From assembly GCF_030684215.1 (NCBI RefSeq), contig NZ_JAUXOV010000070.1, positions 310,001 to 374,000 of the forward strand: a DNA stretch of 64,000 nt, read 5' to 3'. The notes under the pieces were generated by a model. It was not told the DNA's origin, searched no databases, and was given only the letters and a program-made list of their open reading frames with translations. Numbering within the stretch: position 1 is the first letter of the stretch; each line of letters starts with the position of its first letter. Of this stretch, positions 1-9,457 are shown piece by piece. The DNA is from Pseudotabrizicola sp. GTDB lineage: Bacteria; Pseudomonadota; Alphaproteobacteria; Rhodobacterales; Rhodobacteraceae. The position numbers and the translations under genes are program-made.

Positions 1-150
1 TCGGCGGCGCTGATTGTGCCCGCGCAACTCGGGATGGTGCTGGGCTATCGTCTGCAGGACCGTCTGCCACAGGCGCGGTTCCGGCGCTGGACCCAGGCGC
101 TTTTGGTGGTGACGGGGCTGAACCTGATTGTGCAGGCACTGGTGGCCTAG
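1..150 (+). CDS. TSUP-family (TauE/SafE) membrane permease, C-terminal fragment
   Basis: The reading frame is open from the first base of the window and stops with TAG at 148-150. The 49 visible residues are hydrophobic (start SAALIVPAQLGMVLGYRLQD) with a basic loop (RLPQARFRRWTQ) followed by a last membrane helix (ALLVVTGLNLIVQALVA). This is how the last two helices of sulfite-exporter/TSUP permeases look, where a G.R..DRL..  loop precedes the final helix. The family call is made from this short tail only, so the substrate cannot be given. Confidence 0.6.
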   Translation, partial: SAALIVPAQLGMVLGYRLQDRLPQARFRRWTQALLVVTGLNLIVQALVA

Positions 151-166
151 GGTAAATGCGCTCTGC

Positions 167-187
167 GCGGGAGTATTTGGAAAGCAG
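167..187. repeat. Copy of dispersed GGGAGTATTTG intergenic element
   Basis: The segment GCGGGAGTATTTGGAAAGCAG lies just after the TSUP stop codon. It shares the GGGAGTATTT core with the other intergenic elements noted at 22946, 25069, 42871, 48259, 51887 and 53961. It is a short degenerate copy without the CCAAGATGAA part. Confidence 0.4.
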
Positions 188-196
188 CAAACGCAA

Positions 197-225
197 AGCG
201 CCCGCGCATCTGAGGCGCGGGCGCT
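197..225 (-). terminator. Rho-independent terminator of pckA
   Basis: AGCGCCCGCGC at 197-207 pairs perfectly with GCGCGGGCGCT at 215-225 (11 bp, 7-nt loop). It starts 17 nt after the pckA stop on the minus strand and is followed there by a T-rich run (TTGCGTTTGC). It may also serve the convergent TSUP gene. Confidence 0.75.
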
Positions 226-241
226 GTCAGGTCAGGCAGGA

Positions 242-1840
242 TCAGCCAATCGCGGCGGCTTTGATGTCGTCGTCGATGTAGGGCACGTACTGGCCGAAGT
301 TTTTCGAGAACATATCAACCAGCTTTTTCGCCTGCGCATCATAGGCAGCAGGGTCAGCCCAGGTGGTGCGGGGATTGAGCAGGGTGCAGTCGACGCCCGT
401 GACAGCCACAGGCACATCAAATCCGAAGTTCGGATCGCGCCGGAATTCGACGCCTGCAAGCGATCCGTCCAGTGCGGCGCTGAGCAGGGCGCGCGTGGCC
501 TTGATCGGCATGCGCTTGCCGGTGCCATAGGCCCCGCCGGTCCAGCCGGTGTTGACCAGCCAGCAGGTCGCGCCCTGTTTCAGGATCTTTTCCTGCAACA
601 GTTTGCCGTAGATCTCGGGGCGGCGCGGCATGAAGGGTGCGCCAAAACAGGTCGAGAAGGTGGGTTGCGGTTCTGTGATCCCCCTCTCGGTTCCCGCTGC
701 CTTTGATGTGAAGCCCGACAGGAAGTGATACATCGCCTGCGCCGGGGACAGCCGCGCGATGGGCGGCAGCACGCCAAAGGCGTCACAGGTCAGCATCACC
801 ACATGCTTGGGCGACCCGCCAAGGCCAGTGGTCGAAGCGTTGGAGATCGCCTCCAGCGGATAGGCGCAGCGGGTGTTTTCGGTCAGGGATTTGTCGGCGA
901 AATCAAGATCAAACGTCTCGGGGTCATAGACCATGTTTTCGACCACGGTGCCAAAGCGCGATGTGGTGGCGTAGATTTCAGGCTCGGCCTTTGGGTCGAG
1001 GTTGATGGTCTTTGCATAGCAGCCGCCTTCAAAGTTGAAGATGCCGCGGTCGGACCAGCCGTGTTCATCATCGCCGATCAGCGTGCGGTCGGGGGCGGCG
1101 GACAGGGTGGTCTTGCCGGTGCCCGACAGGCCAAAGAACACCGCCGCATCGACCGGGTTGCCGATGGCATGGTTGGCGCTGCAATGCATCGCCATCACGC
1201 CCTTGCCTGGCAGCAGATAGTTCAGAATCGTGAAGACCGACTTCTTGTTTTCGCCCGCATAGGCGGTGTTGCCGATCAGCACGGTTTTTTCGTCAAAGTT
1301 CAGCGCGATCACGGTTTCCGACCGGCAGCCATGCCGTACCGGATCAGCCTTGAAACTGGGGACGTTGATGATCGTCCATTCTGGGGTGAAGCCGTCCAAC
1401 TCTTCCCGCGCGGGGCGGCGAAGCAGGTGCCTGATGAACAGGCCATGCCACGCCAGTTCGGTGACCACCCGCACATCCAGACGGTGCAGCGGATCGGCCC
1501 CGGCGTAAAGGTCTTGCACGAACATGTCGCGGCCCGTCAGATGCGCCAGCATGTCTGCTTTCAGCACGGCGTAAGCATCAGGTGCCATCGGCGCGTTGTT
1601 GTCCCACCAGATCGAATCTTCAACCGACGGGGTGCGGACCACGAATTTATCTTTGGGAGAACGGCCGGTAAACTGACCGGTAGAGCACAGGAACGCGCCA
1701 CCTTTGCCCAGACGCCCTTCGCCACGCGAGACTGCGGCTTCGACAAGGGCAGGCTCTATTTGGTTATAATAGACGTTGCCCAAACCGGTGATGCCGTGTG
1801 CGTCAAGGGTCTGATTGGGGTTCACGCGTCCGTGGTTCAT
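242..1840 (-). CDS. pckA: Phosphoenolpyruvate carboxykinase (ATP)
   Basis: 532 residues, the usual length. It converts oxaloacetate and ATP to PEP, the first step of gluconeogenesis from C4 acids. The kinase P-loop is clear ([14 protein letters not shown]), followed by IGDDEHGW, which carries the metal-binding Asp, and by the conserved RSPKDKF near the N-terminus. The ATG at 1840 is chosen because [10 protein letters not shown] matches the family N-terminus and a GGGAG lies about 10 nt upstream; the frame stays open to 1936 but that part is not conserved. It is transcribed away from chvI, a gene order known in many alphaproteobacteria, where ChvI and LacI-type regulators control pckA. In this strain it could use the oxaloacetate made by the bhc cycle. 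Confidence 0.97.
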   Translation of the reverse strand: MNHGRVNPNQTLDAHGITGLGNVYYNQIEPALVEAAVSRGEGRLGKGGAFLCSTGQFTGRSPKDKFVVRTPSVEDSIWWDNNAPMAPDAYAVLKADMLAHLTGRDMFVQDLYAGADPLHRLDVRVVTELAWHGLFIRHLLRRPAREELDGFTPEWTIINVPSFKADPVRHGCRSETVIALNFDEKTVLIGNTAYAGENKKSVFTILNYLLPGKGVMAMHCSANHAIGNPVDAAVFFGLSGTGKTTLSAAPDRTLIGDDEHGWSDRGIFNFEGGCYAKTINLDPKAEPEIYATTSRFGTVVENMVYDPETFDLDFADKSLTENTRCAYPLEAISNASTTGLGGSPKHVVMLTCDAFGVLPPIARLSPAQAMYHFLSGFTSKAAGTERGITEPQPTFSTCFGAPFMPRRPEIYGKLLQEKILKQGATCWLVNTGWTGGAYGTGKRMPIKATRALLSAALDGSLAGVEFRRDPNFGFDVPVAVTGVDCTLLNPRTTWADPAAYDAQAKKLVDMFSKNFGQYVPYIDDDIKAAAIG

Positions 1841-2200
1841 CCTGCAAGCTCCCGTTGTCCACGCTGATGTGCGGACTGAATGTCGGTCAGAATTCGGTAT
1901 CCGGGCCAATAGGATACCGGCAGCCCCCAGGGCCATTGGGGTGCCACAAGCCGCCTATAACACAGGGATGACAGATCGGAACAGGATGCAATGGCACAGT
2001 TAGCGCAACCATTGTGAGGTTAGCGCAACCATTTTGGCCCGTTTGGTTGAAGTGAGGCATATTAGCCATTCATTCGCAATTTTCTTGCCAGATAGGAGAC
2101 GAATGGCTGGTGATTCGTACTTCACTGTTGATTCCGTGACCAGTTCCACAGATCATGGTAGAAAATATAAGAGTTCGGGCAGTCACAAGGAAACTCAATC
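1841..2200. other. Divergent pckA/chvI control region
   Basis: 360 bp without a convincing gene. It must hold the promoters of pckA (minus) and of the chvI operon (plus). The only strong structure is the 15-bp tandem repeat at 1999-2033. The part next to chvI (2100-2200) is AT-richer than its surroundings. Confidence 0.7.
1999..2033. promoter_or_regulatory. Tandem 15-bp direct repeat, candidate regulator site
   Basis: GTTAGCGCAACCATT occurs at 1999-2013 and again, identical, at 2019-2033. The period is exactly 20 bp, two turns of B-DNA, so both copies face the same side. OmpR-family regulators such as ChvI bind direct repeats; the GTTAGCGC half also resembles LacI-family sites. It lies about 160 bp upstream of pckA and 170 bp upstream of chvI, so it could act on either. 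Which protein binds is inference. Confidence 0.5.
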
Positions 2201-2902
2201 ATGGCAAGGATCGCCCTTGTTGACGACGACAGGAATATCCTGACGTCGGTCGCAATGACACTTGAAGCCGAAGGTTTCGAGGTTGAAACCTACAACGACG
2301 GCTAGTCAGCCTATGATGCGTTTACGCGCAAGATGCCTGACATGGCTGTGCTTGACATCAAGATGCCGCGTATGGACGGTATGGATCTGTTGCAGCGCAT
2401 CCGTCAGAAAACGTCGATGCCGGTAATCTTTCTCACATCCAAAGATGATGAGATCGACGAAGTGCTGGGCCTTCGGATGGGGGCCGACGACTATGTTAAA
2501 AAGCCCTTCAGCCAACGCCTGCTGGTTGAACGCATCCGGGCACTTTTGCGGCGGCAAGAAGCGATTGCCACGGGCGAAGTGGCCGTCACCGAAGAAACCA
2601 AGATCATGGAGCGCGGCCAGTTGCGGATGGACCCGCTGCGCCACTCTGTGACATGGAAGGGTCTTGATGTTTCCTTGACTGTCACTGAATTCATGCTGCT
2701 TCAGGCACTTGCCCAGCGACCTGGTTTTGTTAAGTCGCGCGACCAGCTGATGGACGTGGCCTATGACGATCAGGTCTATGTTGACGACCGCACGATCGAC
2801 AGCCACATCAAGCGGCTGCGCAAGAAGATGCGATCGGTGGATGATGAGTTTTCCGCCATCGAAACCCTGTATGGCATTGGCTATCGTTACAACGAAGCAT
2901 GA
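2201..2902 (+). pseudogene. chvI: Response regulator ChvI, interrupted by an in-frame TAG
   Basis: From ATG 2201 the frame reads [19 protein letters not shown], the N-terminus of ChvI with its acidic pocket (DDD at 9-11). Codon 35 (2303-2305) is TAG, directly after YNDG. After it the same frame continues without any change: [17 protein letters not shown] (phospho-acceptor Asp), [42 protein letters not shown], and a complete winged-helix domain ending at 2902. Only one base separates TAG from CAG (Gln). There is no frameshift and no other decay. Options are a sequencing error, a recent nonsense mutation, suppression, or restart at ATG 2333, which would give 189 residues without the first strand and the acidic pocket. 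The stop overlaps chvG by ATGA. Confidence 0.85.
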
Positions 2903-4605
2903 CTGCGATGCCTCATATCGGTCTCAGGGAGACGCAGAAACCAAAGGGCGGTGATGTCCTGTTGAGTGAGGATTGGGTCTCGCCCGAGGGCGATGACCCT
3001 GCCTTGCGCAACAGCCGGAACAAGCGGGGGCTTGTGTCTCTCAACCGCTCACCGCTTGCACGCAAGATCATCATTTTCAATCTGATGGCTTTGCTGGTGC
3101 TGGTTGCGGGCGTGCTGTTTCTGAACCCCTTCCGCGACAGCCTTGTTATTCAGCGCGAACAGGCGTTTGTGACCGAAGCGCAATTAGTCGCAGATATCTT
3201 TGAATCGCGCCTTCCCGCAGAAGGGATAGTCGATATGGGTGAGGACAGCGTGTTTGCGCGGTCCATCGGTGACATCAGTCTAAGCGCCGGAACCTCGATC
3301 TATGTCATCGACAAAGATGGCCGTGTGGTTGGCAACGCTACAGGCGCGATCCGCGGGCAGGAGGGGGCGGTGTCCGGCCAATCCACGCTGATTACTGATT
3401 TTCTGAATTCCGTCTGGGAAAATTCATCAAAACTGTTCTCGTCAGGCCGCGGGCGTGGGGCGGTTGTTGACCCCGAAAGTCTGGCGCGGGCCTTGTTTCA
3501 AAGGGCGATGTCCGGGGAAACCGTGATCAATCTAGGCAAAGGGGCAGAGGGCGGGGCGCTGTTTTCAGTCGTAAGCCCGGTTGAGCGCGCCGGTGAAGTC
3601 CTGGCCGTTGTTGCCCTGATCAGCGCCGAGGGCGAGATTGACGCGCTGGTGCGCAACGAACGCGAACAGATCTTGCAGATGTTCCTGTTAGCACTGCTGG
3701 TGTCGATCGGGCTAAGCCTTGTGTTGGCCTCGACTATTGCAAATCCCTTGTCCGATCTTGCGGCGGCGGCCGAACTGGGCCACGACCGCGATGCGAGAAA
3801 GATGCAGCCGGGGCGTATCAGAATACCGGATCTTGCCGGGCGTCCCGACGAAATCGGGCGGCTGTCTGTCGCAGTGCGCGGCATGGTCGCAGCACTGTAT
3901 GACCGCATCGACGCCAATGAACAATTCGCCGCAGATGTTGCCCATGAAATCAAGAACCCGCTGGCCAGCCTTCGCTCGGCTGTCGCCTCGCTGCATATGG
4001 CAAAGCGCGATGACCAGCGTACCCGGTTGCTGGAAGTGATTGACCATGACGTCCGCCGTCTGGATCGGCTTGTCAGCGATATTTCCAACGCCTCAAGGCT
4101 CGACAGCGAATTGGTGAAGGAAGAGGAAGAACAGTTTAACCTTACCAAAACACTGACCAATCTGTGCGAATATCTGGGGCAGCAGGCGGGTGAGAAGGGT
4201 GTTGAACTGATCACCGACTTCCCGACGACCCCGATCATGATATCCGGGCTGGAGGCGCGCTTGGCGCAGGTGTTTGTCAACCTGATCACCAACGCGGTTT
4301 CGTTCTGCGAAGACGGAGATGCCGTTCGGGTCTGGATGCGCGAGCGTGACAATCGTGTGCTGGTGGTGGTCGAAGACACCGGTCCAGGCATTCCCGAAGA
4401 GGCGCTTACGAAGGTGTTCAAGCGGTTTTACTCTGAACGGCCACAAGGGCAGTTTGGCAACAATTCCGGCCTTGGCCTGTCTATCTCGAAGCAGATTGTT
4501 GAGGCTCATGGCGGCGTGATCTGGGCAGAAAACATTCGGCCGACCCACGCCGATGCCACATCGGACCCACTAGGCGCGCGGTTCATTGTTGGTCTGCCGG
4601 TCTGA
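2899..4605 (+). CDS. chvG: Sensor histidine kinase ChvG
   Basis: 568 residues; partner of ChvI in the acid/envelope-stress two-component system of alphaproteobacteria. The order is: cytoplasmic N-terminus; TM1 (about 57-75); periplasmic sensor part; TM2 (about 258-279); HAMP; dimerisation box [20 protein letters not shown] with phosphorylated His349; then N box (LITNAVSF), G1 ([10 protein letters not shown]) and G2 ([16 protein letters not shown]). All catalytic motifs are intact although the regulator in front of it carries a stop codon. The ATG at 2899 overlaps the chvI stop (ATGA), which implies translational coupling; loss of chvI translation could therefore lower ChvG synthesis. hprK follows 9 nt later, so sensing and the PTS branch share one operon. 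Confidence 0.95.
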   Translation: MTAMPHIGLRETQKPKGGDVLLSEDWVSPEGDDPALRNSRNKRGLVSLNRSPLARKIIIFNLMALLVLVAGVLFLNPFRDSLVIQREQAFVTEAQLVADIFESRLPAEGIVDMGEDSVFARSIGDISLSAGTSIYVIDKDGRVVGNATGAIRGQEGAVSGQSTLITDFLNSVWENSSKLFSSGRGRGAVVDPESLARALFQRAMSGETVINLGKGAEGGALFSVVSPVERAGEVLAVVALISAEGEIDALVRNEREQILQMFLLALLVSIGLSLVLASTIANPLSDLAAAAELGHDRDARKMQPGRIRIPDLAGRPDEIGRLSVAVRGMVAALYDRIDANEQFAADVAHEIKNPLASLRSAVASLHMAKRDDQRTRLLEVIDHDVRRLDRLVSDISNASRLDSELVKEEEEQFNLTKTLTNLCEYLGQQAGEKGVELITDFPTTPIMISGLEARLAQVFVNLITNAVSFCEDGDAVRVWMRERDNRVLVVVEDTGPGIPEEALTKVFKRFYSERPQGQFGNNSGLGLSISKQIVEAHGGVIWAENIRPTHADATSDPLGARFIVGLPV

Positions 4606-4614
4606 TCCTGCGCC

Positions 4615-5037
4615 ATGACGGCGCCGCTCACCCTGCACGCGACGACGGTGGCCTTTGACGGGTGCGCGGTCCTGTTGACCGGGGCGTCGGGCCGGGGCAA
4701 ATCATCGTTGGCACTGCAACTGATGGCTATCGGGGCGCAGCTTGTGGCCGATGATCAGACAGTGCTGAATTTGCAAAGTGGCCAGATCACCGCATCCTGT
4801 CCGCCGCCCCTTGCGGGGCTGATTGAAGCGCGCGGTCTCGGCTTGTTGAATGCGCCATACTTGCCCCAAGCGCGCTTGTGTCTTGTGGTCGATCTTGACC
4901 ACACAGAAGCGGACCGTTTGCCCGATCACCGCCAGATCACGTTATTGGGACAGCGGCTTTCGCTTGTGTATGGCAATAATTCAGCCCATTTTCCTTCTTC
5001 GCTTAAATACTATGTTCTGTTTGGGCGCCGGGAATAA
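4615..5037 (+). CDS. hprK: HPr kinase/phosphorylase, short alphaproteobacterial form
   Basis: 140 residues, consisting only of the catalytic C-terminal domain; Gram-positive HprK has about 310. It phosphorylates Ser46 of HPr and reverses this, linking metabolic state to PTS regulation. Visible: Walker [10 protein letters not shown] (residues 23-31), VADD, and the signature [11 protein letters not shown]. It lies between chvG and rapZ; its stop (5035-5037) is one base from the rapZ start. The target HPr with Ser46 is encoded 1.3 kb downstream in the same operon. Confidence 0.92.
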   Translation: MTAPLTLHATTVAFDGCAVLLTGASGRGKSSLALQLMAIGAQLVADDQTVLNLQSGQITASCPPPLAGLIEARGLGLLNAPYLPQARLCLVVDLDHTEADRLPDHRQITLLGQRLSLVYGNNSAHFPSSLKYYVLFGRRE

Positions 5038-5038
5038 C

Positions 5039-5986
5039 ATGTTGGATACTGTGGAAGATCACACCACGCTTCATCGTCAGGATCATCAGGTGGTTCTGGT
5101 CACCGGGCCCTCGGGCGCCGGGCGCTCTACCGCGGTCAATGCGCTTGAGGATCTTGGCTACGAGGTGATCGACAATCTGCCGTTGTCTCTTGTCCCCCGC
5201 TTGGTCGAGGGGCCAGTCACTTCGCATCCCATTGCGCTTGGCCTCGATGTGCGCAACCGTGATTTCGCAGCCTCCAGTCTGATAGAGTTGATTGACCGCC
5301 TGACGCGTGATCCGCGCGTTAATCTGACCGTGCTTTACCTTGATTGTCAGCCCGCCGTTCTGGTCCAGCGCTACAGTGAAACCCGCCGCCGCCACCCACT
5401 TGCCCCCAGTGAAAGCCCGGAGCAAGGCATCGAGCGTGAGATTGATTTGCTCGCCCCCATAAAGGCCCGCGCAGATCATCTGATCGACACCACGGATTTG
5501 ACCGTGCATGGCCTCAAGGCTGAAGTGACGCGCTGGTTTGGGCAGGGGCAAGGGCCGACGCTTGCGGTTTCGGTGCAAAGCTTCAGTTACAAACGCGGTG
5601 TGCCGCGCGGGGTCGACATGGTGTTCGACTGCCGCTTCTTACGCAATCCGCACTGGGAGCCTGCCTTGCAGGCGCTGAACGGCCGCGATTCGCAGGTGGT
5701 TGATCACATTCGAACCGACCCGCGATTTGACGAATTCATTCTGAGGATGAGTGAACTTATCGCGTTTCTACTCCCGGCCCATGTTGCCGAGGGGCGGTCC
5801 CATGTCAGCATTGCTTTTGGGTGTACCGGAGGGCAACACAGGTCTGTTGCCGTTGCGGAATTGATGGCTGATACCCTTGCGCAGAGCGGCTGGGCGGTGT
5901 CAAAACGACACCGGGAACTGGAGCGACGGGCAGCTGCCGATCTGGCAGGCACAATCCATCAGGCAACAAAGGCGGACGGCGTGTGA
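5039..5986 (+). CDS. rapZ: RapZ-type RNase adapter / nucleotide-binding protein
   Basis: 315 residues. The N-terminal P-loop is [10 protein letters not shown], with Arg where most P-loops have Lys; the C-terminal part has the family hallmark [14 protein letters not shown]. In Escherichia coli RapZ binds glucosamine-6-phosphate and guides RNase E to the sRNA GlmZ; alphaproteobacteria lack that sRNA, so the role here is open. The start at 5039 (MLDTVEDH) is chosen one base after hprK; an open frame reaching back to 4850 overlaps hprK and is not conserved. The end overlaps the next gene (GTGA). Confidence 0.93.
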   Translation: MLDTVEDHTTLHRQDHQVVLVTGPSGAGRSTAVNALEDLGYEVIDNLPLSLVPRLVEGPVTSHPIALGLDVRNRDFAASSLIELIDRLTRDPRVNLTVLYLDCQPAVLVQRYSETRRRHPLAPSESPEQGIEREIDLLAPIKARADHLIDTTDLTVHGLKAEVTRWFGQGQGPTLAVSVQSFSYKRGVPRGVDMVFDCRFLRNPHWEPALQALNGRDSQVVDHIRTDPRFDEFILRMSELIAFLLPAHVAEGRSHVSIAFGCTGGQHRSVAVAELMADTLAQSGWAVSKRHRELERRAAADLAGTIHQATKADGV

Positions 5987-6378
5987 TCGGAATCGTGATC
6001 GTGGCACATGGGGGCCTTGCGCGCGAATACCTCGCCGCGGTCGAGCATGTCGTGGGCCCGCAATCCGCAATGTGTGCAATCTCGATCGAGGACGATCACG
6101 ACCGCGCCGGAAAACAGGCCGAGATTTGCAGGGCCGCAGACGCGGTTGATATGGGGGCGGGCGTGGTGGTGGTCACGGATATGTTTGGCGGATCGCCGTC
6201 AAATCTGTCGCTGATGGCGTGTTGTGGTCCAGACCGCCGGATCATCTACGGCGCAAACTTGCCGATGCTGATTAAGCTCACAAAATCGCGTGAGGTGCCT
6301 GTTGCTGAAGCCGTGGCCGCGGCGCTGGATGCGGGGCGCAAGTATATCAACAGCCTTGATCTGGGCGGAGGTGCCTGA
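5983..6378 (+). CDS. manX: PTS EIIA component, mannose-type (regulatory)
   Basis: 131 residues, a single EIIA-Man domain. The phosphorylated His lies in [10 protein letters not shown] (residue 9), and [13 protein letters not shown] is the second conserved block. It starts with GTG at 5983, overlapping the rapZ stop by 4 nt. No EIIB or EIIC gene is nearby, so this is probably a phospho-relay sensor and not a sugar importer, as known for the incomplete PTS of alphaproteobacteria. Confidence 0.92.
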   Translation: MIGIVIVAHGGLAREYLAAVEHVVGPQSAMCAISIEDDHDRAGKQAEICRAADAVDMGAGVVVVTDMFGGSPSNLSLMACCGPDRRIIYGANLPMLIKLTKSREVPVAEAVAAALDAGRKYINSLDLGGGA

Positions 6379-6380
6379 AA

Positions 6381-6650
6381 TTGGCTGACAAAACTCTGAA
6401 TATCATTAATGAAAAGGGCCTGCACGCCCGCGCCAGCGCCAAGTTCGTCGAAGTGGTCGAAGCCCATGACGCACAGGCAGAGGTCAGCAAAGATGGCATG
6501 ACGGTCTCGGGCGACTCGATCATGGGGCTTTTGATGTTGGCAGCCTCTCGTGGAACCTCTATTGAGATACGAACGACTGGGGCCGAGGCGGACCCTTTGG
6601 CAGAGGCGCTGTCTGTGCTGGTGAAAAATCGCTTCGGAGAAGATTACTGA
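6381..6650 (+). CDS. ptsH: Phosphocarrier protein HPr
   Basis: 89 residues. His15 (NEKGLHARASAKFVE) accepts phosphate from enzyme I; Ser46 (TVSGDSIMGLLML) is the HprK site. Both regulatory residues are present, so HPr can link hprK and EIIA of the same operon. The start is TTG at 6381, two bases after the EIIA stop. Enzyme I (ptsP/ptsI) is not in the window. Confidence 0.95.
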   Translation: MADKTLNIINEKGLHARASAKFVEVVEAHDAQAEVSKDGMTVSGDSIMGLLMLAASRGTSIEIRTTGAEADPLAEALSVLVKNRFGEDY

Positions 6651-6658
6651 GCCACAAA

Positions 6659-7564
6659 GTGGTGCAGAAAGGCCGACGGATCGTGACTGAGCATCCGCAA
6701 ATCGACACAAGCATCAGCACTGGCGCTCAGGGCAAGTCGCCAGACCGGCCCTATGACATGCGCCGTCTGTCCTATGCTGGCAGCTTTTCCAACCCTGTGA
6801 AGGCCGGGGCAATCCGCGCTATCGAATGGGTTACTGCCAAAATCACTCTGTTGCGCCTGATCCGCGAATTTGAACGCGCGGGCGCACCCTTTGGTCCTCC
6901 TTTTTGGCCCAAGGCATTGCGCCATATGGGCATTCGGATTGACACGCCACCGGAAGAAGTCGCGCATATCCCGCCAGCTGGACCTGTTGTGGTGGTGTCA
7001 AACCATCCGCACGGCCTTGTCGATGGCATGATTCTTGCCGAAATCGTCAACCGGGTGCGGTCCGATTTCAAGATCCTGACCCGGTCTTTGCTGACCGGCA
7101 TTCCTGAGGTCGAGCAGTTCATGATCCCGGTGCCGTTCCCCCATGAGGAAAACGCGCGCGAGGCTGGGTTGGTGATGCGCAACCTGACGATGGACCATCT
7201 GAAGCGCGGCGGCGTCATCATCCTGTTTCCGGCGGGCAAGGTTGCCATGTCGGAAGACTTTTTCGGGCCCGCGATTGAGGCGGAATGGAATGTGTTTACC
7301 CACAAAATGATTCAGCGGTCGGGGGCGACAATCGTTCCCGTGCATTTTACCGGGCAGAACAGCCGCTTGTTTCTGATTGCAAACAAGCTGTCAGACACAC
7401 TGCGTCAGGGTCTGCTGCTGTATGAAATCAAACGCGCGCTGTTCAAATCGCAGCGCCCGTTCATTGGCGCGGCCATCCCTGCGACCGAGTTGCAGAAATG
7501 GGAAGGCAACCCTCGCGGCTTTCTGGCGTGGTTGCGTCAGCATACACTCGATCTGGGGCGTTAG
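6659..7564 (+). CDS. PlsC-like lysophospholipid acyltransferase
   Basis: 301 residues from GTG 6659; GTG 6683 (VTEHPQIDTS) is an equally possible start because AAGG lies about 10 nt before it. The acyltransferase core shows VVVSNHPHGLVDGMIL (a variant HX4D block), MIPVPF, and VIILFPAGKVAMSEDF (the FPEG-like block), as in the hemolysin-related branch of glycerolipid acyltransferases. Probably membrane-associated phospholipid remodelling. It is the last gene of the chvI-ptsH run. Its stop overlaps the stop of the convergent 3-hydroxybutyryl-CoA dehydrogenase gene (shared bases 7562-7563). Confidence 0.85.
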   Translation: MVQKGRRIVTEHPQIDTSISTGAQGKSPDRPYDMRRLSYAGSFSNPVKAGAIRAIEWVTAKITLLRLIREFERAGAPFGPPFWPKALRHMGIRIDTPPEEVAHIPPAGPVVVVSNHPHGLVDGMILAEIVNRVRSDFKILTRSLLTGIPEVEQFMIPVPFPHEENAREAGLVMRNLTMDHLKRGGVIILFPAGKVAMSEDFFGPAIEAEWNVFTHKMIQRSGATIVPVHFTGQNSRLFLIANKLSDTLRQGLLLYEIKRALFKSQRPFIGAAIPATELQKWEGNPRGFLAWLRQHTLDLGR

Positions 7565-8436
7565 CGGGTCGGGACCGGCGTTTCGCCGCGATAGTCGTAA
7601 AACCCACGCTGAGTTTTGCGCCCCAGCCATCCGGCTTCGACATATTTCGTCAAAAGCGGGCAGGGGCGGTATTTGGTATCGGCCAGCCCATCATGCAACA
7701 CGTTCATGATGGCAAGACAGGTATCCAGCCCGATGAAATCGGCCAGTTCCAGTGGCCCCATTGGGTGATTGGCCCCCAGTTTCAGCGATTGATCAATCGA
7801 CTGCACTGATCCGACGCCTTCATACAGCGTGTAGACTGCTTCGTTGATCATCGGCATCAGGATGCGGTTAACGATAAAAGCCGGGAAATCTTCAGCGCTC
7901 GCGGCGGTTTTGCCCAGTTTGCGCACAACTTCATGCATCGCGTCCCACGTTTCCTGATCTGTGGCGATACCCCGGATCAGCTCTACCAATTGCATCACCG
8001 GCACCGGGTTCATGAAGTGGAACCCCATGAACTTTTCAGGACGGTCAGTGCGGCTTGCCAACCGGGTGATAGAGATGGACGAGGTGTTGGACGTCAGGAT
8101 CGTGTGCGGCTTCAAGTGCGGCAGCAGGTCTTCAAAGATCGCCTGTTTGACAGTCTCGCGCTCTGTCGCGGCTTCGATGATCATATCGGTGGGACCAACA
8201 TCGGCAAGTGTCATGGTCGTCGTGATCCGGGCCATAGCAGCGGCCTTGTCTTCTGCGCTGACCTTGCCACGGCTGACCTGCCGTTCAATGTTGCGGTCGA
8301 TGATGTCGATGGCATTTTTCAGTGCAGACTCGTTAACATCGGTGAGGATCACGTCATACCCGGCAAGGGCAAAGACATGCGCAATGCCATTCCCCATCTG
8401 CCCGGCCCCGACCACGCCCACGCTGCGAATGTCCAT
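7561..8436 (-). CDS. 3-hydroxybutyryl-CoA dehydrogenase
   Basis: 291 residues. NAD-binding Rossmann start GVVGAGQMGNGIAHVFALAGYDV; catalytic His in MGFHFMNPVPVMQLVE; Ser/Asn block SNTSSISI; C-terminal ANHPMGPLELADFIGLDTC. It oxidises 3-hydroxybutyryl-CoA with NAD(P) in butyrate/PHB metabolism. A good ribosome site (AAGGAAAC) precedes ATG 8436. etfBA, the electron acceptor for acyl-CoA dehydrogenases, lies a kilobase further on the same strand. Confidence 0.93.
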   Translation of the reverse strand: MDIRSVGVVGAGQMGNGIAHVFALAGYDVILTDVNESALKNAIDIIDRNIERQVSRGKVSAEDKAAAMARITTTMTLADVGPTDMIIEAATERETVKQAIFEDLLPHLKPHTILTSNTSSISITRLASRTDRPEKFMGFHFMNPVPVMQLVELIRGIATDQETWDAMHEVVRKLGKTAASAEDFPAFIVNRILMPMINEAVYTLYEGVGSVQSIDQSLKLGANHPMGPLELADFIGLDTCLAIMNVLHDGLADTKYRPCPLLTKYVEAGWLGRKTQRGFYDYRGETPVPTR

Positions 8437-8623
8437 CTTTGGTTTCCTTCGTTGTCGTCGGCTCCAACCTTATGCGCGGGGCCGCGGCGGAGCAAGGGCG
8501 CTGCGTTGCGGCGCTGTTGGAGTCAGCCGATACGGCGGGATTTTTAGGCAAATTCGGCGTTTAGATATTTGGTAACGTGTATCGGCGACTCTGGCCACGG
8601 GTGTCTAAACTGTGGTGGGTGGA

Positions 8624-9451
8624 ATGGCCTTTGCATATCCGGGCGATGGGTCGCTCGATTATTTTCCATGCCGATATGGCATGTCGCGCGTTGCCTTCAG
8701 GGGGCCGCGTCGTGATCTGTTACGCCCCTATGTGGCGGTGTTGGGGGGAACGGAAACCTATGGGAAATTTGTGCCGGACCCTTATCCGGCATTGGTCGAG
8801 GCGGCGACAGGTTTGCGGCTGATCAACCTTGGCGTGGTCAATGCCGGGCTTGACTTATATCTGAGAGATCCTGACGTGCTGGAAACAGCTGCGCGGGCAC
8901 GTCTGGCGGTGGTGCAGGTCATGGGCGCACAGAATTTGACGAACCGCTTTTATGCGGTTCACCCCCGTCGCAATGACCGATTTTTATATGCGACACCGCT
9001 GTTGCGCAACATCTACCGCGAGGTGGATTTTACGGAGTTTAGCTTCACTCGGCACATGCTGCACACGCTGCACAGCGTATCGGTTGATCGGTTCGAAGTG
9101 CTGGTGGAAGAACTGCGCACGGCTTGGGTAACGCGGATGAAAGCACTGCTTGCATCGCTGCCATGCAAGACGGTCCTGCTTTGGGTCGCAAACAATCCGC
9201 CGCCGACGCCTGATCGGCAGTCTTATCTTATGGCTGACCCGATGTTTGTCGATTCAGAGATGATTCGGGCGCTGCGGTCAAGCGTGGCCCGCTACATCGA
9301 AATCGTGGCCTCAGCCGAGGCGCAGTCGCAAGGCACGGCGGGTATGGCTTTTGCCTATCTGGACGAGCCTGCGGCGCAAACCTTGCCAGGTCCCGCCGTT
9401 CATCGGCAGATTGCTAGTCAGTTGGGGCCAGAATTGGTGAACCTGCTGTAA
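8624..9451 (+). CDS. DUF6473 family protein
   Basis: About 275 residues. It matches the Rhodobacterales family DUF6473: YPGDGSLDYFPCRYG near the start, LGGTETYGKFVPDPYPALVE, NLGVVNAGLDLYL, VVQVMGAQNLTNRFYAVHPRRNDRFL, and a C-terminal SGNH-like look. Function unknown. ATG 8624 follows GGTGGA; GTG 8612 would add four residues. It stands alone between hbd (divergent) and etfA (convergent). No signal peptide or membrane segment is seen. Confidence 0.8.
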   Translation: MAFAYPGDGSLDYFPCRYGMSRVAFRGPRRDLLRPYVAVLGGTETYGKFVPDPYPALVEAATGLRLINLGVVNAGLDLYLRDPDVLETAARARLAVVQVMGAQNLTNRFYAVHPRRNDRFLYATPLLRNIYREVDFTEFSFTRHMLHTLHSVSVDRFEVLVEELRTAWVTRMKALLASLPCKTVLLWVANNPPPTPDRQSYLMADPMFVDSEMIRALRSSVARYIEIVASAEAQSQGTAGMAFAYLDEPAAQTLPGPAVHRQIASQLGPELVNLL

Positions 9452-9457
9452 CGCGAA

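Noticed and set aside
725-1867. A 380-codon plus-strand frame opposite pckA
   Set aside because: Antisense shadow; no start with ribosome site, no domain.
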